From positions 1 to 43,781 of the forward strand of contig JAKSTK010000004.1 in the NCBI GenBank assembly GCA_024402615.1: 43,781 nucleotides of DNA. The letters are read 5' to 3'. Below are positions 16,952-24,322 of this stretch, in pieces (the stretch's first letter is position 1; each line of letters starts with the position of its first letter). This DNA comes from Treponema sp. Its GTDB lineage: Bacteria > Spirochaetota > Spirochaetia > Treponematales > Treponemataceae. A model generated the notes under the pieces. The model did no database searches. It saw only the letters and a list, made by a program, of their open reading frames with translations, and was not told the DNA's origin. A program made the position numbers and the translations under genes.

Positions 16952-18358
16952 CTATTCAGCAACCTTTACAAAAGAAGTTGAACTTCTGTAATTTCCAGAG
17001 CTGTCTTTTGCAATAAGAATTACAGAATAAACTCCAGGAATTAATCCATCTGTTGTGAAGTCAAAAGTGTTTTCATTTCCGTATGTAACAGAATTTACTT
17101 TCCACAAATAAGATTCATATCCTGCAGGAGCAGTAAAACTGATTCCGCCAGTTACCTGCAATTTTGCTACTTCAATATCATTATTTGGAGCGACTAAAAC
17201 ATTAATTGTAGTTATATCTCCGTAAAGTATTTTCTTTGAAACTGTAATTACAAAAGTTGTAGAAATAGATCCCTTTGTAACTGTAATTGTCTTTGAACCT
17301 TCTGTATCTAATTCACTTCCAGATGTTAAATCAAGAACATAATCTGTTTCAGGAATCAATGCTACAAGTCCATCAGAATATTTTCCGCTGATAATCAAAC
17401 CTTTTTCATCAAAAAAATCACCAGTTTCATAAGCAGTTTTGAATGGTTTCTGGAAAACGGAAATTGATTCAAGATAAACACTTTCAGAAATAATCTGTTC
17501 AGTTACTGCAATCTCAAAATTTTCTGTAAAATCAAGATATGAAACTGTAACATTGATTTTTCCTGCAGTATCAAGAATAGCTCCAGCAGCAGGTTCTGTA
17601 ATGTAATTTGTTACAACCTTTGTATCACCATTACCGTCAGTTGCACCAATAATCAAACCTTTCAGATCTAAAGCCTCACCTGTTTCATAGAGAGTCTTTT
17701 TAACCCCGTTAAGAATAGAAATACCTGTAAATTCTGTTGGAAGCTTATTAAAAACATTAATTTCAAAAGTTTCAGATTTTCCTTCATAAGTTACTGACAC
17801 TGTAGTAACTCCTGTTTCGGTAAGTTCAGTTTTGTCGGCAGGTTCTGTTGTATAATTGGTAACAGTTTTTGTTTCGCCATCATCATAAACAGCATAAACA
17901 ATCAATTCCGATAAATCTAATTGTTCGCCTTTTGTGTAATTTGTTTTGACACCAGATTTTTTTATAGAAATACCAGTTAATTCTGCAGGCTTAAACGGAT
18001 CTTCTTCATAAACAGTAACATTAAAACTTGTAGTAAACTTTTTATATTCGAGTTTTACTTTTACTGATCCAAGAGTATTCAATACTGAATTTACAGCAGG
18101 TGTTGCTGTATACACTTCCGTAATAATTCCTGTCATTCCGTTGTTGTATTTTGCCTTGATTACAAGACCAGTTAAATCCAGCTTTGTGCCCACTGCATAA
18201 TCAACAATATCCGGTTCAGAGAAAACAGAGATTTCTGTTATTTCAGGATCTGTGTAAGTATAAACAGTTTCGTGAATTACCGATGGTTTGCACGAAATGA
18301 AACCACAAATAGAAAAGAGTACTGCAGCTACTGCAATGCCAATGCGAGACTTTTTCAT
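16952..18358 (-). CDS. Lipoprotein with tandem bacterial Ig-like (Big_3) repeats
   Basis: The 468-residue protein has a lipobox at GFISC (Cys18 or so). It then carries about five copies of an 80-residue unit with the pattern Y..GExLDLxGLIIxAxYxDGxxxxVTxY ... VxVxY.....FxIxV, typical of bacterial Ig-like group 3 domains. The last 85 residues look PKD-like (SYLWKVNSVTYGNENTFDF). Such tandem folds act as stalks or sugar-binding spacers at the surface. ATG 18358 is chosen because GGGAG lies 6 nt upstream. It is immediately upstream of the giant BspA-like gene and probably co-expressed, so the two may form a surface complex. No catalytic domain is visible. Confidence 0.85.
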   Translation of the reverse strand: MKKSRIGIAVAAVLFSICGFISCKPSVIHETVYTYTDPEITEISVFSEPDIVDYAVGTKLDLTGLVIKAKYNNGMTGIITEVYTATPAVNSVLNTLGSVKVKLEYKKFTTSFNVTVYEEDPFKPAELTGISIKKSGVKTNYTKGEQLDLSELIVYAVYDDGETKTVTNYTTEPADKTELTETGVTTVSVTYEGKSETFEINVFNKLPTEFTGISILNGVKKTLYETGEALDLKGLIIGATDGNGDTKVVTNYITEPAAGAILDTAGKINVTVSYLDFTENFEIAVTEQIISESVYLESISVFQKPFKTAYETGDFFDEKGLIISGKYSDGLVALIPETDYVLDLTSGSELDTEGSKTITVTKGSISTTFVITVSKKILYGDITTINVLVAPNNDIEVAKLQVTGGISFTAPAGYESYLWKVNSVTYGNENTFDFTTDGLIPGVYSVILIAKDSSGNYRSSTSFVKVAE

Positions 18359-18445
18359 GATAAACTCCCAATTTTTTAATGCCAATATTAAAAAAAAAAA
18401 AAGGAAGTTATAAAAGAATTTGACTGTAAAAGATTATTTTTTTTC

Positions 18446-19504
18446 TTAATTAATTCGTCGGTTTTTGCCGCTTTTTTTGTAGTAATCAGATTTATTTTTG
18501 TACATTTCTTTATCTGCTAGACCAGTAAGAACTGTACAGCTTGAAGCTTTGCAGTCACGGTTGCAGGCATAACCAACCGAAATATGAAGTTCCTTTACGG
18601 TGGTTCCATACCAGTTTTTCATATTTTCTTCAAATTCTGAGTTAATCTGCGCGAGATCTTTATCTGTCTTCAGAATAGCCTGAAATTCATCACCACCTAC
18701 TCGGAATACTTTTCCGTAAGGTGCAAACGACTGAGTAAATACTCTGGCAGCACCGTTCAAAAGCTCATCTCCCGAAGAATGTCCCAGGTTATCGTTTACA
18801 TGTTTTAATTCATTGACATCTGCCGAAACAACAACAAGATTATCATCCAAACCTTTGTCATTAATTTCGTGAATGTATTTTTCGTATGCATAGCGATTTT
18901 CTACACCGGTTAATGCATCATACTGCAGAGCATAACTGAGTTTTTCTCTCTGTTTTGAATATGCACGGAGATGTACATCAAGAATAATAAGATAAATAAT
19001 TGTAGAACTTACAAAGCTGATAAAAATATCAAGGAAAATTGCTTTTTTTGTAGCAATAGGAACAACCCATGAAGGAAAATGAAATTCTGCGCCAAAACAG
19101 AAACTGTATACAATAACACTAAGAATCATTGTAAAATAGCGGAGTTTTCCTTCCAGCATAATAAAGGATACACAGGTAGCAAAAATCATCCAGCAAGGAA
19201 CACCACTGAAGATGCCTCCCTGTCTGAAATACATAGAAGGAAGAACAACAACAGCACAAATAAAAATCATAATGAAGGCAGCAGCCTGTGTTTTATGAAA
19301 TCTTACATTTAAAACCTGACAGAAAATAGAAATAACACAAAGAACTATGTTAAGCCACCAGCCAGCAGCATGAGAAATTGCCATTGGAAGTAAACCTAAA
19401 ACTGACGCAATTATAACGCAGGATAAAATTACCCTTGTAAGTCGAACTCTAATATCAACTTCATCATTAAATAATTCGTGTTTTAATTCCCGTATAGTTT
19501 TCAT
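18446..19504 (-). CDS. Membrane-anchored diguanylate cyclase (GGDEF)
   Basis: The 352-residue protein has about six transmembrane helices within residues 20-190 and no extra sensor domain. The GGDEF domain (about 195-350) has DALTGVENRYAYEKY, then VVVSADVNELKHVNDNLGHSSGDELL and the active site VGGDEFQAIL. It should synthesise cyclic di-GMP. The I-site position reads APYG instead of RxxD, so allosteric product inhibition is probably lost. The start ATG follows GGAAAGAGAAA. Similar in layout to the other cyclase of the window at 3741-5264 but with a shorter linker, so they are probably paralogues with different inputs. It lies between the surface-lipoprotein pair and a META-like lipoprotein, all on the minus strand. 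Confidence 0.88.
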   Translation of the reverse strand: MKTIRELKHELFNDEVDIRVRLTRVILSCVIIASVLGLLPMAISHAAGWWLNIVLCVISIFCQVLNVRFHKTQAAAFIMIFICAVVVLPSMYFRQGGIFSGVPCWMIFATCVSFIMLEGKLRYFTMILSVIVYSFCFGAEFHFPSWVVPIATKKAIFLDIFISFVSSTIIYLIILDVHLRAYSKQREKLSYALQYDALTGVENRYAYEKYIHEINDKGLDDNLVVVSADVNELKHVNDNLGHSSGDELLNGAARVFTQSFAPYGKVFRVGGDEFQAILKTDKDLAQINSEFEENMKNWYGTTVKELHISVGYACNRDCKASSCTVLTGLADKEMYKNKSDYYKKSGKNRRIN

Positions 19505-19547
19505 TTTCTCTTTCCTTTTTCAAGGTCTCTCCGAAATATTTTTCTAT

Positions 19548-19958
19548 CTATCTGGTCAACTGAATTTCAACCTTATCTTTAGAATCAATAATTTTCAGAA
19601 GCTTTCCGTCATACTCATAAGAATCTGCATTCATTAAAGCATGAACATAAGTGTCTTCAAAAAATTGTTCTTTTTCTGGTCCCATCATTCTGGTTGAAAG
19701 AAACTTATTGCTTATCTTCAGTTTGCTATTGTTTGAAACATAAATATCACCCTGAATTGAATTAACTCCAGAGTTTCCTGCAACATGCAAAGTTTTGACT
19801 TTTTGTGTTACAGTCAGATTGTTTTCTACTACCGGTTGATTAACTCCATCAATAATTAATGCAGTTACCTTCCAGTCACCATTTAAATCTACTTTTTTCC
19901 CTGCACAACCAAAAAACATAAGCCCCAGCAATAAAAATGGAATAAATTTAATTTTCAT
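19548..19958 (-). CDS. META/HslJ-like small lipoprotein
   Basis: The 136-residue protein has a lipobox FFGC (MKIKFIPFLLLGLMFFGC). The mature part resembles META domains: an opening LNGDWKVTALIIDGV, then NSIQGDIYVS and the characteristic STRMMGPEKEQFFEDTYVHAL, ending in a strand KVEIQLTR. META proteins such as HslJ are periplasmic or surface stress-related proteins with no agreed biochemical function. The start ATG has AGAGG 6 nt upstream. It has its own upstream spacer of over 300 nt, so it may be the first gene of a unit that includes the diguanylate cyclase (43 nt downstream). Confidence 0.7.
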   Translation of the reverse strand: MKIKFIPFLLLGLMFFGCAGKKVDLNGDWKVTALIIDGVNQPVVENNLTVTQKVKTLHVAGNSGVNSIQGDIYVSNNSKLKISNKFLSTRMMGPEKEQFFEDTYVHALMNADSYEYDGKLLKIIDSKDKVEIQLTR

Positions 19959-20287
19959 AATTAACCTCTTAAATATTTATTTAACAAGTAAACAATAAAC
20001 CATTCCTATAGTTTCGTTAAAAGTTAAATAATAAGAAGAATCTTATGATTCAAATTTGAGTAAAAAAAATCTTAATTGTTGTCCGTTGAAGCGAACTAAT
20101 AAAATGAACTTAGCATACTATCCAAATCTTTCAGAGCACCAGACTGTCCAATTCAGATATCTTTTTTTAAATAACGGTTTTAAAAACCAAACAGTGCTTT
20201 GATATTTAGTATAACGATTTGAAAATGAAATTAAAAGTATCTGCTATTTTATCCGGATTATTTAGGGAATATCTCTTAGGTAAAAAT
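19959..20287. other. Intergenic region, 329 nt, no gene found
   Basis: AT-rich spacer between the META-like lipoprotein and the SanA-like gene, both on the minus strand. It must hold the lipoprotein promoter, but no convincing -35/-10 pair could be picked out. A weak inverted repeat, GGTTTTAAAAACC near 20176-20188, is followed on the minus strand by an A-rich rather than T-rich stretch, so it is not called a terminator. No frame here looks coding. Confidence 0.5.
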
Positions 20288-20974
20288 CTACTCTTCCATA
20301 TCCCAGCTGGCTTTTGAATTACCTGTAATTGGAATCTGTTCACCAAGATAAGTTGGTTTTGAATTCATCATTACCATAAAAAATGCTTTTACTCTGGCAA
20401 GACATTCACGGATATTCCAGCTGCTATGAACTCTACGGCTAAACGGATTAAGTTCCGGTGCTTCATACCCTACCACATTCAACCCAAGCTTTCTGCCAAT
20501 ATACACTGAACGGGCGGTATGAAATTTCTGTGTAACTACCACTGCACTGTCTACACAGAAAATATCTCTGGCTCGATACATTGTTTCATAAGTAGAAAAA
20601 CCTGCATGATCCATAAAAATAATTTCAGGATTTATTCCATAAATTTTCTGCATATATAAACGCATCTGATTTACTTCATCATAATTTTTCTGACCATGAT
20701 CGCCAGAAATTAACACTCTCTGTCCTTTGCCAGCTTTCAGACAATTAACGCCGCCATCAATTCTGTCACGAACAACAAAGGAAATATTATTTGAGTATAC
20801 TTTTGCACCAGGCAGAATTACTGTATAACTTTCGGGTAAATCAGAAATATCTGTATAAATATATGGTTTTGCATAATTCACCATATAAATATTTATTCCT
20901 GCAACAAAAAGAATTCCCGAAAGAATCAGAGAAGAAAAAATTATAAAAAGGATTTTTGTAATTTTATTTTTCAT
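20288..20974 (-). CDS. sanA: SanA/YdcF-like (DUF218) membrane protein
   Basis: The 228-residue protein has one N-terminal transmembrane helix (ILFIIFSSLILSGILFVAGI) and a DUF218 domain outside the membrane. Diagnostic stretches are VILPGAKV, LISGDHGQKNYDEVNQMRLYM, IFMDHAGFSTYETMYRARDIF and VVVTQKFHTARSVYIGRKLGL. This matches the SanA (vancomycin high-temperature exclusion) subgroup, which affects envelope permeability; the enzymatic activity is unknown. ATG 20974 is chosen because GAGAGAG lies 5 nt upstream; the frame extends to 20995, one nt from the stop of the preceding gene. It is the last gene of a run with an acyl-CoA synthetase and an unrecognised protein. Confidence 0.85.
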   Translation of the reverse strand: MKNKITKILFIIFSSLILSGILFVAGINIYMVNYAKPYIYTDISDLPESYTVILPGAKVYSNNISFVVRDRIDGGVNCLKAGKGQRVLISGDHGQKNYDEVNQMRLYMQKIYGINPEIIFMDHAGFSTYETMYRARDIFCVDSAVVVTQKFHTARSVYIGRKLGLNVVGYEAPELNPFSRRVHSSWNIRECLARVKAFFMVMMNSKPTYLGEQIPITGNSKASWDMEE

Positions 20975-20995
20975 AAAAACTCTCTCAAGCAACAA

Positions 20996-21604
20996 TTATG
21001 ATTTCTTTTCAAGACTGAAAATTTCTGTATTCTGAATCTTATATTCATAACCTGCTACATTAATCAAACCGTTTCCAAAAGCTTCCTGAAGTTCATAATA
21101 AATTTCCAGTTTTCCACCAGCCTTTTCCCAGGCATCTCCGTGAGTTTCCACCAGTTTTTTCCATTCTACACGATTTTCTGTTTCTGCAGTAATTTCTTTT
21201 GTTTCTTCGCCTACCATTCCATCAAGAATAAAAGTACATAAAATAGAAAATGCATCCCTAGGAGAAGTAATCTGTTCTGCACCAATTTTTAAGTCTTTTC
21301 CTGTTCTAAAACAAAAGTCTTTGATTGGCGCAAAATAATCTGATGAGATTTTTAATAAACCGTTAACGGCAAAAGCAAAGCGTTTGTGAGCAATTCCGGT
21401 ATAAAGTGAAAGAAATTCCTGTGGTGCAGAAGAATCAATAACCTGATTATAGTTTCCTTCGGGAATTGCACCACAGTTCATATCAATGTAGTCTACAAAA
21501 GTGTCATAACCTTTACTGAGAGCATAATTCCCCAGCATTGTAGTCATAAAATCAAGAATTTTTATTCGCTGAAAATGTTCGTAATATACTTCTTCGTTAC
21601 TCAT
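20996..21604 (-). CDS. Protein of unknown function, translationally coupled to an acyl-CoA synthetase
   Basis: A protein of about 202 residues that I do not recognise. It has no signal peptide or transmembrane helix and looks mostly helical and acidic, with MSNEEVYYEHFQRIKILDF at the start, a Phe/Ala-rich middle (AHKRFAFAVNGLLKI) and WEKAGGKLEIYYEL near the end. ATG 21604 overlaps the stop of the acyl-CoA synthetase by 8 nt (ATGAGTAA), which argues for coupled translation. A role with fatty acyl-CoA metabolism is suggested only by position. Upstream ATGs at 21610 and 21646 are possible but lie inside the synthetase frame and lack a ribosome site. Confidence 0.65.
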   Translation of the reverse strand: MSNEEVYYEHFQRIKILDFMTTMLGNYALSKGYDTFVDYIDMNCGAIPEGNYNQVIDSSAPQEFLSLYTGIAHKRFAFAVNGLLKISSDYFAPIKDFCFRTGKDLKIGAEQITSPRDAFSILCTFILDGMVGEETKEITAETENRVEWKKLVETHGDAWEKAGGKLEIYYELQEAFGNGLINVAGYEYKIQNTEIFSLEKKS

Positions 21605-23525
21605 CTGCATACATTGATTGTATCTGAGATTTGTAGAGTTCTGCAATTCTATAACGCATAATTTCCTGTTTTGCGGAAAGTTCTACACCAACCTCAAACT
21701 GTTTTGTTATCAATGTAAATTTACTGATTCGTTCAAAAAGTTTAAATCCATTTTTAAGATTAATAAGCTCGCTTATTTCGCCTTCAAACAGTTTCTGCAC
21801 AGATTCTGACAAAAGCAAATCTTCGTAAGTGTCATACATAAGACCGTTTTCTGCGGCATAAGCTTTAACTTCTTCTTCATCAACCAGAAGCAATGCAGAA
21901 AGATAGCGTTTATCCTGACCGATTACAACCGCCTGTTTAATATAGCGTGATTCCCCTAACTTCATTTCAATTGGAAGAGGTTCAATATTTTCACCACCGC
22001 GAAGAACGATTGTATCTTTAATTCTACCTCTGATTTTAAGTTCATTGTGAACAGTCATAATTGCCAGGTCTCCAGTGTGGAGCCAGCCATCAACCGTAAA
22101 AACTTCAGCTGTTTTTTCAGGATTTTTATAATATCCTTTCATAACAGTTGGACCTTTAATCTGAAGTTCACCTTCTTTACAACGGCCAAGAATAAATCCG
22201 TCCTGATCAACAATACGAGTCTGAATTCCACGGAGAGGATATCCAATAGTTCCAAAAACAGGATCTGCAAAAGGACGAACACAAACTACAGGAGCAGTTT
22301 CTGTCATTCCATAACCTTCCACAAGATTAACACCAAGAGCCCAGAAGAATTCATCAATATAAGGAGGCAAAGCACCACCGCCGGCAATTCCACCACGGAA
22401 GTTTTTACCAAGCATAGACTTAATTTTACGGAAAACAATTAAATCACCAAGTCCGTACAAAGGCCACATCAACAGCCATGGAATAAGGAAAACAATCCAC
22501 CAGAACCAGGTATAATAAGTTGAAAAACATGGATTCTGATTAAACATTTTTCGTTCCATGCGTTTATGAACAATAGCAACACCAACAAAGAAACGGAACA
22601 TAAGATTTACAATTCCGCCGGCTTTACGCATTTTTTTTGTAATACCGTCATAAACTGCTTCAAAAATACGAGGAACTGCAGGAAGAATAGCAGGATTCAT
22701 TTTTTTAAGGTCCGCAAGCAGCAATGAACCGATTGGTTTTGAATAAACAATAGAAAGTCCCTGAACAATAATTACATATTCAACGAGACGCTCAAAAACG
22801 TGCCAGATAGGAAGTACGCTGATAGCTTTTTCCCCAGGATTTCCGTAAATACGAACCTGAAGATCATCAAGCTGAGCAAGGAAGTTTTTATGTGTGAGCA
22901 TTACACCTTTTGGTGTTCCTGTTGTTCCGGAAGTAAAGATAATAGTAGCTAATTCTTCAATATTACCCTTTTCCATTTCTGCTTCTACAACACCGTGATT
23001 TTTAATACGCCAGGTCTGGCCGTCTTCCAGCATAGATTTATAGAAAAGAACTTCAATTCCTTTTTCTTCGGCAAGTGCTTTTGTATCATCTTTTATTTCA
23101 TTTTCAAAAAGGATGACAGTTTTCATTGCAGGAAGCTTATCTTTAATCTGAAGAATTTTGTTTACCTGCGCATTATTTTCAACAATAACAATTTCACATT
23201 CAGTAATAGAAAGGATTTTTTCAAGATCGTTTATAGTTGCATCACAGCCACGAGGAACATCCACCGCACCAATAGCCATAATACCGATATCAGCCTGCTG
23301 CCATTCTGCACGGTTATCAGAAATAATTCCGATTGGCTGCTGGCGTTTAACGCCTTTAAGCAATAAAGCAGCACCAAAATCCAGACCTAACTGGAACATT
23401 TCGCGGTAAGTTAAGGAATCAAATTCACCTTTTTTATTTCTGATAAATTGAGCAACAATTTCCGGATACATATTTACAGTCTCCAGAATCATTTTTGGTA
23501 CAGTCATGGACTCGTTATAAGTCAT
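21597..23525 (-). CDS. Long-chain acyl-CoA synthetase (AMP-forming)
   Basis: The 642-residue adenylating enzyme is expected to activate fatty acids via acyl-AMP to acyl-CoA. The P-loop-like motif TIIFTSGTTGTPKGVMLTHK (about residues 190-210), the EGYGMTETAP motif and GWLHTGDLA are all present, followed by RGRIKDTIVLRGGENIEP and a complete C-terminal domain. A hydrophobic stretch at about 330-365 (WWIVFLIPWLLMWPLYGL) fits the membrane-associated FAA1-type subgroup. The start has AAGGTGGAAGG just before the ATG. It leads a three-gene run with the unrecognised coupled protein and the SanA-like protein. Spirochaetes scavenge fatty acids, so a role in using exogenous lipids is plausible. Confidence 0.9.
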   Translation of the reverse strand: MTYNESMTVPKMILETVNMYPEIVAQFIRNKKGEFDSLTYREMFQLGLDFGAALLLKGVKRQQPIGIISDNRAEWQQADIGIMAIGAVDVPRGCDATINDLEKILSITECEIVIVENNAQVNKILQIKDKLPAMKTVILFENEIKDDTKALAEEKGIEVLFYKSMLEDGQTWRIKNHGVVEAEMEKGNIEELATIIFTSGTTGTPKGVMLTHKNFLAQLDDLQVRIYGNPGEKAISVLPIWHVFERLVEYVIIVQGLSIVYSKPIGSLLLADLKKMNPAILPAVPRIFEAVYDGITKKMRKAGGIVNLMFRFFVGVAIVHKRMERKMFNQNPCFSTYYTWFWWIVFLIPWLLMWPLYGLGDLIVFRKIKSMLGKNFRGGIAGGGALPPYIDEFFWALGVNLVEGYGMTETAPVVCVRPFADPVFGTIGYPLRGIQTRIVDQDGFILGRCKEGELQIKGPTVMKGYYKNPEKTAEVFTVDGWLHTGDLAIMTVHNELKIRGRIKDTIVLRGGENIEPLPIEMKLGESRYIKQAVVIGQDKRYLSALLLVDEEEVKAYAAENGLMYDTYEDLLLSESVQKLFEGEISELINLKNGFKLFERISKFTLITKQFEVGVELSAKQEIMRYRIAELYKSQIQSMYADE

Positions 23526-23633
23526 CGCCTTCCACCTTTCTTTTCATGACATACTTACATATTTTGTCATACTGAATTTATACTTTCATTATACTGTGCT
23601 ACACAATTTTGGACAATAAGGAGTAATTATTGG

Positions 23634-23648
23634 TATAATGAATACATA
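23634..23648 (+). promoter_or_regulatory. TATAAT box 8 nt before a start codon (possible leaderless promoter)
   Basis: TATAAT at 23634-23639 is followed by GAATACAT and the ATG of the metallophosphoesterase. Transcription would begin at or beside the start codon. An AAGGAG at 23617-23622 is too far upstream (25 nt) to serve that ATG. Confidence 0.45.
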
Positions 23649-24301
23649 TGAAGCTATATATTTCAGATTTACATTTTTTCCACGAAAATGTTATGACTTT
23701 GGACAACCGCGGATTTCAGGATATTCGATCTATGAATCAGTATATGATTGACCAGTGGAATAAAAAAGTTAAGGGTGGCGATCAGATTATTGTGTTAGGT
23801 GATATGTTCTGGTCAAAAGAACCCGATGAAGTAAATTATGTTTTAAACCGCCTGAATGGAACAATCTGTCTTCTGGAAGGAAATCACGATAACCGATGGC
23901 TAAAAAAAGAAGGAATTAATGTAAACAGATTTGAGTGGGTAAAACCTTACGCAGAACTCAAGGACGGTGAAAATATTGTAATTGCCAGTCACTACCCGGT
24001 TTTTTGTTATGACCACCAGTATCTTATAAATCCTGACGGCTCTCCCCGTACTTATATGCTTTACGGACATGTACACAATACTCACGATGAAGTGCTGGTA
24101 AATCAGTTTCAGGAACTTACACGAAAAACAGTATTAAAAGGTTCACAGGCAGACCGTAAAATCCCCTGCAACATGATTAACTGTTTCTGTAAATTCAGCG
24201 ATTACACTCCGCTCTCTCTTAAAGAATGGATTGAAGTTGATACTGCCCGCCGTGCAGCAATGAACATGCCCGAAAATCAAATAATAAAGGATGAACTGTA
24301 A
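23648..24301 (+). CDS. Calcineurin-like metallophosphoesterase
   Basis: The 217-residue enzyme shows the full two-metal phosphoesterase set: DLHFFHENV (DxH), VLGDMFW (GDxx), EGNHDNRW (GNHD), ASHYPVF and YGHVHNTH (GHxH). Length and layout match the compact phosphoesterases found beside phage-like or tRNA genes in many genomes, for which the natural substrate is unknown. It is transcribed divergently from the acyl-CoA synthetase, 122 nt away, and converges with the GH3 gene. The start codon has no ribosome binding site in range. Confidence 0.88.
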   Translation: MKLYISDLHFFHENVMTLDNRGFQDIRSMNQYMIDQWNKKVKGGDQIIVLGDMFWSKEPDEVNYVLNRLNGTICLLEGNHDNRWLKKEGINVNRFEWVKPYAELKDGENIVIASHYPVFCYDHQYLINPDGSPRTYMLYGHVHNTHDEVLVNQFQELTRKTVLKGSQADRKIPCNMINCFCKFSDYTPLSLKEWIEVDTARRAAMNMPENQIIKDEL

Positions 24302-24316
24302 TCCATCCTTTATTTT
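24286..24316 (+). terminator. Hairpin between the convergent metallophosphoesterase and GH3 genes
   Basis: AAAGGATG (24286-24293) pairs with CATCCTTT (24304-24311) across a 10-nt loop, followed by TTTATTTTCC. The stem overlaps the last codons of the metallophosphoesterase. The T-run is short, so strength is uncertain. Confidence 0.45.
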
Positions 24317-24322
24317 CCATTT

